Assembly: GCA_963682055.1 (NCBI GenBank)
Contig: OY821741.1
Coordinates: 23,754,711 to 23,818,710, forward strand
From: Primula veris
Taxonomy: Eukaryota; Streptophyta; Magnoliopsida; Ericales; Primulaceae
DNA length: 64,000 bases
Reading direction: 5' to 3'
The position numbers and the translations under genes were made by a program. The notes under the pieces are model-generated. The model saw only the letters and a list, made by a program, of their open reading frames with translations, was not told where the DNA came from and did no database searches. Below, one piece after another: positions 39,407 to 54,164 of the stretch. How positions within the stretch are numbered: the first letter of the stretch is position 1; every line of letters starts with the position of its first letter.

Positions 39407-42140
39407 TGACGAAAATCTCATTAAGTAGGATTAAAGGTCATCACAGCCCAAATACTTAATAAGATTCCTACATTGTTTAAAGGGATGAGAAATGAAGTGA
39501 GCAAGTTCAAATGCCGAAAGTCTCAATAAATAGGATTAAAGGCCATCACAGCCCAAACCCTTAATAAGATTCTGACATTGAGCAGTTGAATGAACGAGAA
39601 AGCAAGTGAGCATGTTCAAGATTGATGTCGAAAATCTCATTAAGTAGGATTAAAGGCCATCACAGCCAAAATACTTAATAATATTCCTACATTGTTCAAA
39701 GGGATGAGAAATGAAGTGAGCAAGTTCAAATGCCAAAAGTCTCAATAAATAGGATTAAAGGCCATCACAGCCCAAACCCTTAATAAGACTCTGACATTGA
39801 GCAGTTGAATGAACGAGAAAGCAACTGAGTATGTTCAAGATCGATGACGAAAATCACATTAAGTAGGATTAAAGGCCACCACAGCCCAAATACTTAATAA
39901 GATTCCTACATTGTTCAAAGGGATGAGAAATGAAGTGAGCAAGTTCAAATACCGAAAGTCTCAATAAATAGGATTAAAGGCCATCACAGCCCAAACCCTT
40001 AATAAGACTCTGACATTGAGCAGTTGAATGAACGAGAAAGCAACTGAGCATGTTCAAGATCGATGTCGAAAATCACATTAAGTAGGATTAAAGGCCATCA
40101 CAGCCCAAATACTTAATAAGATTCCTACATTGTTCAAAGGGATGAGAAATGAAGTGAGAAAGTTCAAATGCCGAAAGTCTCATTAAATAGGATTAAAGGC
40201 TATCACAGCCCAAACACTTAATAATACTCTGACACTGAGCAGTTGAATGAACGAGAAAGCAAGTGAGCATGTTCAAGATTGATGTCGAAAATCTCATTAA
40301 GTAGGATTAAAGGCCATCACAGCCCAAATACTTAATAAGATTCCTACATTGTTCAAAGGGATGAGAAATGAAGTGAGCAAGTTCAAATGCCGAAAGTCTC
40401 ATTAAAAATGATTAAAGGCCATCACAGCCCAAACCCTTAATAAGACACTGACATTGAGCAGTTGAATGAACGAGAAAGCAACTGAGTACGTTCAAGATCG
40501 ATGACGAAAATCACATTAAGTAGGATTAAAGGGATTCACAGCCAAAATACTTAATAAGATTCCTACATTGTTCAAAGGGATGAGAAATGAAGTGAGCAAG
40601 TTCAAATGCCGAAAGTCTCAATAAATAGGATTAAAGGCCATCACAGCCCAAACCCTTAATAAGATTCTGACATTGAGCAGTTGAATGAACGAGAAAGCAA
40701 GTGAGCATGTTCAAGATTGATGTCGAAAATCTCATTAAGTAGGATTAAAGGCCATCACAGCCCAAATACTTAATAATATTCCTACATTGTTCAAAGGGAT
40801 GAGAAATGAAGTGAGCAAGTTCAAATGCCAAAAGTCTCAATAAATAGGATTAAAGGCCATCACAGCCCAAACCCTTAATAAGACTCTGACATTGAGCAGT
40901 TGAATGAACGAGAAAGCAACTGAGTATGTTCAAGATCGATGACGAAAATCACATTAAGTAGGATTAAAGGCCACCACAGCCCAAATACTTAATAAGATTC
41001 CTACATTGTTCAAAGGGATGAGAAATGAAGTGAGCAAGTTCAAATGCCGAAAGTCTCAATAAATAGGATTAAAGGCCATCACAGCCCAAACCCTTAATAA
41101 GACTCTGACATTGAGCAGTTGAATGAACGAGAAAGCAAGTGAGCATGTTCAAGATCGATGACGAAAATCTCATTAAGTAGGATTAAAGGTCATCACAGCC
41201 CAAATACTTAATAAGATTCCTACATTGTTTAAAGGGATGAGAAATGAAGTGAGCAAGTTCAAATGCCGAAAGTCTCATTAAAAATGATTAAAGGCCATCA
41301 CAGCCCAAACCCTTAATAAGACACTGACATTGAGCAGTTGAATGAACGAGAAAGCAACTGAGTATGTTCAAGATCGATGACGAAAATCACATTAAGTAGG
41401 ATTAAAGGCCACCACAGCCCAAATACTTAATAAGATTCCTACATTGTTCAAAGGGATGAGAAATGAAGTGAGCAAGTTCAAATGCCGAAAGTCTCAATAA
41501 ATAGGATTAAAGGCCATCACAGCCCAAACCCTTAATAAGACTCTGACATTGAGCAGTTGAATGAACGAGAAAGCAAGTGAGCATGTTCAAGATCGATGAC
41601 GAAAATCTCATTAAGTAGGATTAAAGGTCATCACAGCCCAAATACTTAATAAGATTCCTACATTGTTTAAAGGGATGAGAAATGAAGTGAGCAAGTTCAA
41701 ATGCCGAAAGTCTCAATAAATAGGATTAAAGGCCATCACAGCCCAAACCCTTAATAAGATTCTGACATTGAGCAGTTGAATGAACGAGAAAGCAAGTGAG
41801 CATGTTCAAGATTGATGTCGAAAATCTCATTAAGTAGGATTAAAGGCCATCACAGCCAAAATACTTAATAATATTCCTACATTGTTCAAAGGGATGAGAA
41901 ATGAAGTGAGCAAGTTCAAATGCCAAAAGTCTCAATAAATAGGATTAAAGGCCATCACAGCCCAAACCCTTAATAAGACTCTGACATTGAGCAGTTGAAT
42001 GAACGAGAAAGCAACTGAGTATGTTCAAGATCGATGACGAAAATCACATTAAGTAGGATTAAAGGCCACCACAGCCCAAATACTTAATAAGATTCCTACA
42101 TTGTTCAAAGGGATGAGAAATGAAGTGAGCAAGTTCAAAT
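37690..42140 (+). repeat. tandem 2190-bp higher-order duplication (10 dimers, two copies)
   Basis: The stretches 37690-39950 and 39880-42140 match at an offset of exactly 2190 bp. Every rare variant checked is shared: AGGCTATCAC at 38007/40197, AAGATTCTGAC near 38471/40661, GAGTATG at 38731/40921 and CCAAAATAC with AATATTCC at 39661/41851. The duplicate ends where TACCG (39951) meets TGCCG (42141). No difference was seen in the lines compared. Confidence 0.88.
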
Positions 42141-43379
42141 GCCGAAAGTCTCAATAAATAGGATTAAAGGCCATCACAGCCCAAACCCTTAATAAGACTC
42201 TGACATTGAGCAGTTGAATGAACGAGAAAGCAAGTGAGCATGTTCAAGATCGATGACGAAAATCTCATTAAGTAGGATTAAAGGTCATCACAGCCCAAAT
42301 ACTTAATAAGATTCCTACATTGTTTAAAGGGATGAGAAATGAAGTGAGCAAGTTCAAATGCCGAAAGTCTCATTAAAAATGATTAAAGGCCATCACAGCC
42401 CAAACCCTTAATAAGACACTGACATTGAGCAGTTGAATGAACGAGAAAGCAACTGAGTATGTTCAAGATCGATGACGAAAATCACATTAAGTAGGATTAA
42501 AGGCCACCACAGCCCAAATACTTAATAAGATTCCTACATTGTTCAAAGGGATGAGAAATGAAGTGAGCAAGTTCAAATGCCGAAAGTCTCAATAAATAGG
42601 ATTAAAGGCCATCACAGCCCAAACCCTTAATAAGACTCTGACATTGAGCAGTTGAATGAACGAGAAAGCAAGTGAGCATGTTCAAGATCGATGTCGAAAA
42701 TCACATTAAGTAGGATTAAAGGCCATCACAGCCCAAATACTTAATAAGATTCCTACATTGTTCAAAGGGATGAGAAATGAAGTGAGCAAGTTCAAATGCC
42801 GAAAGTCTCATTAAATAGGATTAAAGGCCATCACAGCCCAAACCCTTAATAAGACACTGACATTGAGCAGTTGAATGAACGAGAAAGCAACTGAGTACGT
42901 TCAAGATCGATGACGAAAATCACATTAAGTAGGATTAAAGGGATTCACAGCCAAAATACTTAATAAGATTCCTACATTGTTCAAAGGGATGAGAAATGAA
43001 GTGAGCAAGTTCAAATGCCGAAAGTCTCAATAAATAGGATTAAAGGCCATCACAGCCCAAACCCTTAATAAGACTCTGACACTGAGCAGTTGAATGAACG
43101 AGAAAGCAAGTGAGCATGTTCAAGATTGATGTCGAAAATCTCATTAAGTAGGATTAAAGGCCATCACAGCCCAAATACTTAATAAGATTCCTACATTGTT
43201 CAAAGGGATGAGAAATGAAGTGAGCAAGTTCAAATGCCGAAAGTCTCAATAAATAGGATTAAAGGCCATCACAGGCCAAACCCTTAATAAGACTCTGACA
43301 TTGAGCAGTTGAATGAACGAGAAAGCAACTGAGTACGTTCAAGATCGATGACGAAAATCACATTAAGTAGGATTAAAGG

Positions 43380-46300
43380 GATTCACAGCCAAAATACTTA
43401 ATAATATTCCTACATTGTTCAAAGGGATGAGAAATGAAGTGAGCAAGTTCAAATGCCGAAAGTCTCAATAAATAGGATTAAAGGCCATCACAGCCCAAAC
43501 CCTTAATAAGACTCTGACATTGAGCAGTTGAATGAACGAGAAAGCAAGTGAACATGTTCTAGATTGATGTCGAAAATCTCATTAAGTAGGATTAAAGGCC
43601 ATCACAGCCCAAATCCTTAGTAAGATTCCTACATTGTTCAAAGGGATGAGAAATGAAGTGAGCAAGTTCAAATGCCGAAAGTCTCATTAAATAGGATTAA
43701 AGGCCATCACAGCCCAAACCCTTAATAAGACTCTGACATTGAGCAGTTGAATGAACGAGAAAGCAAGTGAGCATGTTCAAGATTGATGTCGAAAATCTCA
43801 TTAAGTAGGATTAAAGGCCATCATAGCCCAAATACTTAATAAGATTCCTACATTGTTCAAAGGGATGAGAAATGAAGTGAGCAAGTTCAAATGCCGAAAG
43901 TCTCAATAAATAGGATTAAAGGCCATCACAGCCCAAACCCTTAATAAGACTCTGACACTGAGCAGTTGAATGAACGAGAAAGCAAGTGAGCATGTTCAAG
44001 ATTGATGTCGAAAATCTCATTAAGTAGGATTAAAGGCCATCACAGCCAAAATACTTAATAAGATTCCTACATTGTTCAAAGGGATGAGAAATGAAGTGAG
44101 CAAGTTCAAATGCCGAAAGTCTCAATAAATAGGATTAAAGGCCATCACAGCCCAAACCCTTAATAAGACTCTGACACTGAGCAGTTGAATGAACGAGAAA
44201 GCAAGTGAGCATGTTCAAGATTGATGTCGAAAATCTCATTAAGTAGGATTAAAGGCCATCACAGCCCAAATACTTAATAAGATTCCTACATTGTTCAAAG
44301 GGATGAGAAATGAAGTGAGCAAGTTCAAATGCCGAAAGTCTCAATAAATAGGATTAAAGGCCATCACAGGCCAAACCCTTAATAAGACTCTGACACTGAG
44401 CAGTTGAATGAACGAGAAAGCAAGTGAGCATGTTCAAGATTGATGTCGAAAATCTCATTAAGTAGGATTAAAGGCCATCACAGCCAAAATACTTAATAAG
44501 ATTCCTACATTGTTCAAAGGGATGAGAAATGAAGTGAGCAAGTTCAAATGCCGAAAGTCTCATTAAATAGGATTAAAGGCCATCACAGCCCAAACCCTTA
44601 ATAAGACACTGACATTGAGCAGTTGAATGAACGAGAAAGCAACTGAGTACGTTCAAGATCGATGACGAAAATCACATTAAGTAGGATTAAAGGGATTCAC
44701 AGCCAAAATACTTAATAAGATTCCTACATTGTTCAAAGGGATGAGAAATGAAGTGAGCAAGTTCAAATGCCGAAAGTCTCAATAAATAGGATTAAAGGCC
44801 ATCACAGCCCAAACCCTTAATAAGACTCTGACATTGAGCAGTTGAATGAACGAGAAAGCAAGTGAGCATGTTCAAGATTGATGTCGAAAATCTCATTAAG
44901 TAGGATTAAAGGCCATCACAGCCCAAATACTTAATAAGATTCCTACATTGTTCAAAGGGATGAGAAATGAAGTGAGCAAGTTCAAATGCCGAAAGTCTCA
45001 TTAAATAGGATTAAAGGCCATCACAGCCCAAACCCTTAATAAGACACTGACATTGAGCAGTTGAATGAACGAGAAAGCAACTGAGTACGTTCAAGATCGA
45101 TGACGAAAATCACATTAAGTAGGATTAAAGGGATTCACAGCCAAAATACTTAATAATATTCCTACATTGTTCAAAGGGATGAGAAATGAAGTGAGCAAGT
45201 TCAAATGCCGAAAGTCTCAATAAATAGGATTAAAGGCCATCACAGCCCAAACCCTTAATAAGACTCTGACATTGAGCAGTTGAATGAACGAGAAAGCAAG
45301 TGAACATGTTCTAGATTGATGTCGAAAATCTCATTAAGTAGGATTAAAGGCCATCACAGCCCAAATCCTTAGTAAGATTCCTACATTGTTCAAAGGGATG
45401 AGAAATGAAGTGAGCAAGTTCAAATGCCGAAAGTCTCATTAAATAGGATTAAAGGCCATCACAGCCCAAACCCTTAATAAGACTCTGACATTGAGCAGTT
45501 GAATGAACGAGAAAGCAAGTGAGCATGTTCAAGATTGATGTCGAAAATCTCATTAAGTAGGATTAAAGGCCATCATAGCCCAAATACTTAATAAGATTCC
45601 TACATTGTTCAAAGGGATGAGAAATGAAGTGAGCAAGTTCAAATGCCGAAAGTCTCAATAAATAGGATTAAAGGCCATCACAGCCCAAACCCTTAATAAG
45701 ACTCTGACACTGAGCAGTTGAATGAACGAGAAAGCAAGTGAGCATGTTCAAGATTGATGTCGAAAATCTCATTAAGTAGGATTAAAGGCCATCACAGCCA
45801 AAATACTTAATAAGATTCCTACATTGTTCAAAGGGATGAGAAATGAAGTGAGCAAGTTCAAATGCCGAAAGTCTCAATAAATAGGATTAAAGGCCATCAC
45901 AGCCCAAACCCTTAATAAGACTCTGACACTGAGCAGTTGAATGAACGAGAAAGCAAGTGAGCATGTTCAAGATTGATGTCGAAAATCTCATTAAGTAGGA
46001 TTAAAGGCCATCACAGCCCAAATACTTAATAAGATTCCTACATTCTTCAAAGGGATGAGAAATGAAGTGAGCAAGTTCAAATGCCGAAAGTCTCATTAAA
46101 AATGATTAAAGGCCATCACAGCCCAAACCCTTAATAAGACACTGACATTGAGCAGTTGAATGAACGAGAAAGCAACTGAGTACGTTCAAGATCGATGACG
46201 AAAATCACATTAAGTAGGATTAAAGGGATTCACAGCCAAAATACTTAATAAGATTCCTACATTGTTCAAAGGGATGAGAAATGAAGTGAGCAAGTTCAAA

Positions 46301-48900
46301 TGCCGAAAGTCTCAATAAATAGGATTAAAGGCCATCACAGCCCAAACCCTTAATAAGATTCTGACATTGAGCAGTTGAATGAACGAGAAAGCAAGTGAGC
46401 ATGTTCAAGATTGATGTCGAAAATCTCATTAAGTAGGATTAAAGGCCATCACAGCCCAAATACTTAATAATATTCCTACATTGTTCAAAGGGATGAGAAA
46501 TGAAGTGAGCAAGTTCAAATGCCAAAAGTCTCAATAAATAGGATTAAAGGCCATCACAGCCCAAACCCTTAATAAGACTCTGACATTGAGCAGTTGAATG
46601 AACGAGAAAGCAACTGAGTATGTTCAAGATCGATGACGAAAATCACATTAAGTAGGATTAAAGGCCACCACAGCCCAAATACTTAATAAGATTCCTACAT
46701 TGTTCAAAGGGATGAGAAATGAAGTGAGCAAGTTCAAATGCCGAAAGTCTCAATAAATAGGATTAAAGCCCATCACAGCCCAAACCCTTAATAAGACTCT
46801 GACATTGAGCAGTTGAATGAACGAGAAAGCAAGTGAGCATGTTCAAGATCGATGACGAAAATCTCATTAAGTAGGATTAAAGGTCATCACAGCCCAAATA
46901 CTTAATAAGATTCCTACATTGTTTAAAGGGATGAGAAATGAAGTGAGCAAGTTCAAATGCCGAAAGTCTCATTAAAAATGATTAAAGGCCATCACAGCCC
47001 AAACCCTTAATAAGACACTGACATTGAGCAGTTGAATGAACGAGAAAGCAACTGAGTATGTTCAAGATCGATGACGAAAATCACATTAAGTAGGATTAAA
47101 GGCCACCACAGCCCAAATACTTAATAAGATTCCTACATTGTTCAAAGGGATGAGAAATGAAGTGAGCAAGTTCAAATGCCGAAAGTCTCAATAAATAGGA
47201 TTAAAGGCCATCACAGCCCAAACCCTTAATAAGACTCTGACATTGAGCAGTTGAATGAACGAGAAAGCAAGTGAGCATGTTCAAGATCGATGTCGAAAAT
47301 CACATTAAGTAGGATTAAAGGCCATCACAGCCCAAATACTTAATAAGATTCCTACATTGTTCAAAGGGATGAGAAATGAAGTGAGCAAGTTCAAATGCCG
47401 AAAGTCTCATTAAATAGGATTAAAGGCCATCACAGCCCAAACCCTTAATAAGACACTGACATTGAGCAGTTGAATGAACGAGAAAGCAACTGAGTACGTT
47501 CAAGATCGATGACGAAAATCACATTAAGTAGGATTAAAGGGATTCACAGCCAAAATACTTAATAAGATTCCTACATTGTTCAAAGGGATGAGAAATGAAG
47601 TGAGCAAGTTCAAATGCCGAAAGTCTCAATAAATAGGATTAAAGGCCATCACAGCCCAAACCCTTAATAAGACTCTGACATTGAGCAGTTGAATGAACGA
47701 GAAAGCAAGTGAGCATGTTCAAGATTGATGTCGAAAATCTCATTAAGTAGGATTAAAGGCCATCACAGCCCAAATACTTAATAAGATTCCTACATTGTTC
47801 AAAGGGATGAGAAATGAAGTGAGCAAGTTCAAATGCCGAAAGTCTCATTAAATAGGATTAAAGGCCATCACAGCCCAAACCCTTAATAAGACACTGACAT
47901 TGAGCAGTTGAATGAACGAGAAAGCAACTGAGTACGTTCAAGATCGATGACGAAAATCACATTAAGTAGGATTAAAGGGATTCACAGCCAAAATACTTAA
48001 TAATATTCCTACATTGTTCAAAGGGATGAGAAATGAAGTGAGCAAGTTCAAATGCCGAAAGTCTCAATAAATAGGATTAAAGGCCATCACAGCCCAAACC
48101 CTTAATAAGACTCTGACATTGAGCAGTTGAATGAACGAGAAAGCAAGTGAACATGTTCTAGATTGATGTCGAAAATCTCATTAAGTAGGATTAAAGGCCA
48201 TCACAGCCCAAATCCTTAGTAAGATTCCTACATTGTTCAAAGGGATGAGAAATGAAGTGAGCAAGTTCAAATGCCGAAAGTCTCATTAAATAGGATTAAA
48301 GGCCATCACAGCCCAAACCCTTAATAAGACTCTGACATTGAGCAGTTGAATGAACGAGAAAGCAAGTGAGCATGTTCAAGATTGATGTCGAAAATCTCAT
48401 TAAGTAGGATTAAAGGCCATCAGAGCCCAAATACTTAATAAGATTCCTACATTGTTCAAAGGGATGAGAAATGAAGTGAGCAAGTTCAAATGCCGAAAGT
48501 CTCAATAAATAGGATTAAAGGCCATCACAGCCCAAACCCTTAATAAGACTCTGACACTGAGCAGTTGAATGAACGAGAAAGCAAGTGAGCATGTTCAAGA
48601 TTGATGTCGAAAATCTCATTAAGTAGGATTAAAGGCCATCACAGCCAAAATACTTAATAAGATTCCTACATTGTTCAAAGGGATGAGAAATGAAGTGAGC
48701 AAGTTCAAATGCCGAAAGTCTCAATAAATAGGATTAAAGGCCATCACAGCCCAAACCCTTAATAAGACTCTGACACTGAGCAGTTGAATGAACGAGAAAG
48801 CAAGTGAGCATGTTCAAGATTGATGTCGAAAATCTCATTAAGTAGGATTAAAGGCCATCACAGCCCAAATACTTAATAAGATTCCTACATTGTTCAAAGG
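43380..48900 (+). repeat. block repeated at 1752 and 2847 bp offsets (8 and 13 dimers)
   Basis: The linked set GATTCACAGCCAAAATACTT + AATATTCC followed by TGAACATGTTCTAGATTG occurs at 43549, 45301 and 48148. The first two copies also share CATCATAGCCC. The middle part (46.08-47.3 kb) instead matches the 38.2-39.4 kb cassette. Confidence 0.8.
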
Positions 48901-51900
48901 GATGAGAAATGAAGTGAGCAAGTTCAAATGCCGAAAGTCTCATTAAATAGGATTAAAGGCCATCACAGCCCAAACCCTTAATAAGACTCTGACATTGAGC
49001 AGTTGAATGAACGAGAAAGCAAGTGAGCATGTTCAAGATTGATGTCGAAAATCTCATTAAGTAGGATTAAAGGCCATCACAGCCAAAATACTTAATAAGA
49101 TTCCTACATTGTTCAAAGGGATGAGAAATGAAGTGAGCAAGTTCAAATGCCGAAAGTCTCATTAAATAGGATTAAAGGCCATCACAGCCCAAACCCTTAA
49201 TAAGACTCTGACATTGAGCAGTTGAATGAACGAGAAAGCAAGTGAGCATGTTCAAGATCGATGTCGAAAATCACATTAAGTAGGATTAAAGGCCATCACA
49301 GCCCAAATACTTAATAAGATTCCTACATTGTTCAAAGGGATGAGAAATGAAGTGAGCAAGTTCAAATGCCGAAAGTCTCATTAAAAATGATTAAAGGCCA
49401 TCACAGCCCAAACCTTTAATAAGACTCTGACATTGAGCAGTTGAATGAACGAGAAAGCAAGTGAGCATGTTCAAGATTGATGTCGAAAATCTCATTAAGT
49501 AGGATTAAAGGCCATCACAGCCCAAATACTTAATAAGATTCCTACATTGTTCAAAGGGATGAGAAATGAAGTGAGCAAGTTCAAATACCGAAAGTCTAAA
49601 TAAATAGGATTAAAGGTCATCACAGCCCAAACCCTTAATAAGACTCTGACATTGAGCAGTTGAATGAACGAGAAAGCAACTGAGCATGTTCAAGATCGAT
49701 GTCGAAAATCACATTAAATAGGATTAAAGGCCATCACAGCCCAAATACTTAATAAGATTCCTACATTGTTCAAAGGGATGAGAAATGAAGTGAGCAAGTT
49801 CAAATGCCGAAAGTCTCAATAAATAGGATTAAAGGCCATCACAGCCCAAACCCTTAATAAGACTCTGACATTGAGCAGTTGAATAAACGAGAAATCAAGT
49901 GAGCATGTTCAAGATTGCTGTCGAAAATCTCATTAAGTAGGATTAAAGGCCATCACAGCCCAAATACTTAATAAGATTACTACATTGTTCAAAGGGATGA
50001 GAAATGAAGTGAGCAAGTTCAAATGCCGAAAGTCTCATTAAAAATGATTAAAGGCCATCACAGCCCAAACCCTTAATAAGACTCTGACATTGAGCAGTTG
50101 AATGAACGAGAAAGCAACTGAGCATGTTCAAGATCGATGTCGAAAATCACATTAAGTAGGATTAAAGGCCATCACAGCCCAAATACTTAATAAGATTACT
50201 ACATTGTTCAAAGGGATGAGAAATGAAATGAGCAAGTTCAAATGCCGAAAGTCTCATTAAATAGGATTAAAGGCCATCACAGCCCAAACCCTTAATAAGA
50301 CTCTGACATTGAGCAGTTGAATAAACGAGAAAGCAAGTGAGCATGTTCAAGATGGATGTCGAAAATCTCATTAAGTAGGATTAAATGCCATCACAGCCCA
50401 AATACTTAATAAGATTCCTACATTGTTCAAAGGGATGAGAAATGAAGTGAGCAAGTTCAAATGCCGAAAGTCTCAATAAATAGAATTAAAGGCCATCACA
50501 GCCCAAACCCTTAATAAGACTCTGACATTGAGCAGTTGAATAAACGAGAAAGCAAGTGAGCATGTTCAAGATGGATGTCGAAAATCTCATTAAGTAGGAT
50601 TAAAGGCCATCACAGCCCAAATACTTAATAAGATTCCTACATTGTTCAAAGGGATGAGAAATGAAGTGAGCAAGTTCAAATGCCGAAAGTCTCAATAAAT
50701 AGGATTAAAGGCCATCACAGCCCAAACCCTTAATAAGACTCTGACATTGAGCAGTTGAATAAACGAGAAAGCAAGTGAGCATGTTCAAGATGGATGTCGA
50801 AAATCTCATTAAGTAGGATTAAAGGCCATCACAGCCCAAATACTTAATAAGATTCCTACATTGTTCAAAGGGATGAGAAATGAAGTGAGCAAGTTCAAAT
50901 GCCGAAAGTCTCATTAAATAGGATTAAAGGCCATCACAGCCCAAACCCTTAATAAGACTCTGACATTGAGCAGTTGAATGAACGAGAAAGCAACTGAGCA
51001 TGTTCAAGATGGATGTCGAAAATCACATTAAGTAGGATTAAAGGCCATCACAGCCCAAATACTTAATAAGATTCCTACATTGTTCAAAGAGATGAGAAAT
51101 GAAATGAGCAAGTTCAAATGCCGAAAGTCTCATTAAATAGGATTAAAGGCCATCACAGCCCAAACCCTTAATAAAACTCTTAACATTGAGCAGTTGAATG
51201 AACGAGAAAGCAAGTGAGCATGTTCAAGATCGATGTCGAAAATCTCATTAAGTAGGATTAAAGGCCATCACAGCCCAAATACTTAATAAGATTCCTACAT
51301 TGTTCAAAGGGATGAGAAATGAAGTGAGCAAGTTCAAATGCCGAAAGTCTCAATAAATAGGATTAAAGGCCATCACAGCCCAAACCCTTAATAAGACTCT
51401 GACATTGAGCAGTTGAATAAACGAGAAAGCAAGTGAGCATGTTCAAGATTGATGTCGAAAATCTCATTAAGTAGGATTAAAGGCCATCACAGCCCAAATA
51501 CTTAATAAGATTCCTACATTGTTCAAAGGGATGAGAAATGAAGTGAGCAAGTTCAAATGCCGAAAGTCTCAATAAATAGGATTAAAGGCCATCACAGCCC
51601 AAACCCTTAATAAGACTCTGACATTGAGCAGTTGAATAAACGAGAAAGCAAGTGAGCATGTTCAAGATTGATGTCGAAAATCTCATTAAGTAGGATTAAA
51701 GGCCATCACAGCCCAAATACTTAATAAGATTCCTACATTGTTCAAAGGGATGAGAAATGAAGTGAGCAAGTTCAAATGCCGAAAGTCTCAATAAATAGGA
51801 TTAAAGGCCATCACAGCCCAAACCCTTAATAAGACTCTGACATTGAGCAGTTGAATAAACGAGAAAGCAAGTGAGCATGTTCAAGATTGATGTCGAAAAT

Positions 51901-52019
51901 CTCATTAAGTAGGATTAAAGGCCATCACAGCCCAAATACTTAATAAGATTCCTACATTGTTCAAAGGGATGAGAAATGAAGTGAGCAAGTTCAAATGCCG
52001 AAAGTCTCAATAAATAGGA

Positions 52020-52060
52020 TTAAAGGCCATCACAGCCCAAATACTTAATAAGATTCCTAC
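52020..52060 (+). other. B-to-B junction: one A monomer missing
   Basis: GGCCATCACAGCCC at the end of one B is followed by AAATACTTAATAAGATTCCT, the start of another B. One complete 114-bp A monomer is absent. This is the only clean break in A-B alternation found and fits unequal exchange inside the homologous monomer ends. Confidence 0.85.
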
Positions 52061-54164
52061 ATTGTTCAAAGGGATGAGAAATGAAGTGAGCAAGTTCAAA
52101 TACCGAAAGTCTCAATAAATAGGATTAAAGGCCATCACAGCCCAAACCCTTAATAAGACTCTGACATTGAGCAGTTGAATGAACGAGAAAGCAACTGAGC
52201 ATGTTCAAGATCGATGTCGAAAATCACATTAAGTAGGATTAAAGGCCATCACAGCCCAAATACTTAATAAGATTCCTACATTGTTCAAAGGGATGAGAAA
52301 ATGAAGTGAGCAAGTTCAAATGCCGAAAGTCTCATTAAAAATGATTAAAGGCCATCACAGCCCAAACCCTTAATAAGACTCTGACATTGAGCAGTTGAAT
52401 GAACGAGAAAGCAACTGAGCATGTTCAAGATCGATGTCGAAAATCACATTAAGTAGGATTAAAGGCCATCACAGCCCAAATACTTAATAAGATTCCTACA
52501 TTGTTCAAAGGGATGAGAAATTAAGTGAGCAAGTTCAAATGCCGAAAATCTCATTAAATATGATTAAAGGCCATCATAGCCCAAACCTTTAATAAGACTC
52601 TGACATTGAGCAGTTGAATGAACGAGAAAGCAAGTGAGCATGTTCAAGATCGATGTCGAAAATCTCATTAAGTAGGATTAAAGGCCATCACAGCCCAAAT
52701 ACTTAATAAGATTCCTACATTGTTCAAAGGGATGAGAAATGAAGTGAGCAAGTTCAAATGCCGAAAGTCTCAATAAATAGGATTAAAGGCCATCACAGCC
52801 CAAACCCTTAATAAGACTCTGACATTGAGCAGTTGAATAAACGAGAAAGCAAGTGAGCATGTTCAAGATTGATGTCGAAAATCTCATTAAGTAGGATTAA
52901 AGGCCATCACAGCCCAAATACTTAATAAGATTCCTACATTGTTCAAAGGGATGAGAAATGAAGTGAGCAAGTTCAAATGCCGAAAGTCTCAATAAATAGG
53001 ATTAAAGGCCATCACAGCCCAAACCCTTAATAAGACTCTGACAATGAGCAGTTGAATAAACGAGAAAGCAAGTGAGCATGTTCAAGATTGATGTCGAAAA
53101 TATCATTAAGTAGGATTAAAGGCCATCACAGCCCAAATACTTAATAAGATTCCTACATTGTTCAAAGGGATGAGAAATGAAGTGAGCAAGTTCAAATGCC
53201 GAAAGTCTCAATAAATAGGATTAAAGGCCATCACAGCCCAAACCCTTAATAAGACTCTGACATTGAGCAGTTGAATAAACTAGAAAGCAAGTGAGCATGT
53301 TCAAGATTGATGTCGAAAATCTCATTAAGTAGGATTAAAGGCCATCACAGCCCAAATACTTAATAAGATTCCTACATTGTTCAAAGGGATGAGAAATGAA
53401 GTGAGCAAGTTCAAATGCCGAAAGTCTCAATAAATAGGATTAAAGGCCATCACAGCCCAAACCCTTAATAAGACTCTGACATTGATCAGTTGAATAAACG
53501 AGAAAGCAAGTGAGCATGTTCAAGATTGATGTCGAAAATCTCATTAAGTAGGATTAAAGGCCATCACAGCCCAAATACTTAATAAGATTCCTACATTGTT
53601 CAAAGGGATGAGAAATGAAGTGAGCAAGTTCAAATGCCGAAAGTCTCATTAAAAATGATTAAAGGCCATCACAGCCCAAACCCTTAATAAGACACTGACA
53701 TTGAGCAGTTGAATGAACGAGAAAGTAACGGAGTATGTTCAAGATCGATGACGAAAATCACATTAAGTAGGATTAAAGGCCACCACAGCCCAAATACTTA
53801 ATAAGATTCCTACATTGTTCAAAGGGAGGAGAAATGAAGTGAGCAAGTTTAAATGCCGAAAGTCTCATTAAATATGATTAAAGGCCATCACAGCCCAAAC
53901 CCTTAATAAGACTCTGACATTGAGCAGTTGAATGAACGAGAAAGCAAGTGAGCATGTTCAAAATTGATGTCGAAAATCTCATTAAGTAGGATTAAAGGCC
54001 ATCACAGCCCAAATACTTAATAAGATTCCTACATTGTTCAAAGGGATGAGAAATGAAGTGAGCAAGTTCAAATGCCGAAAGTCTCAATAAATAGGATTAA
54101 AGGCCATCACAGCCCAAACCCTTAATAAGACTCTGACATTGAGCAGTTGAATAAACTAGAAAGC

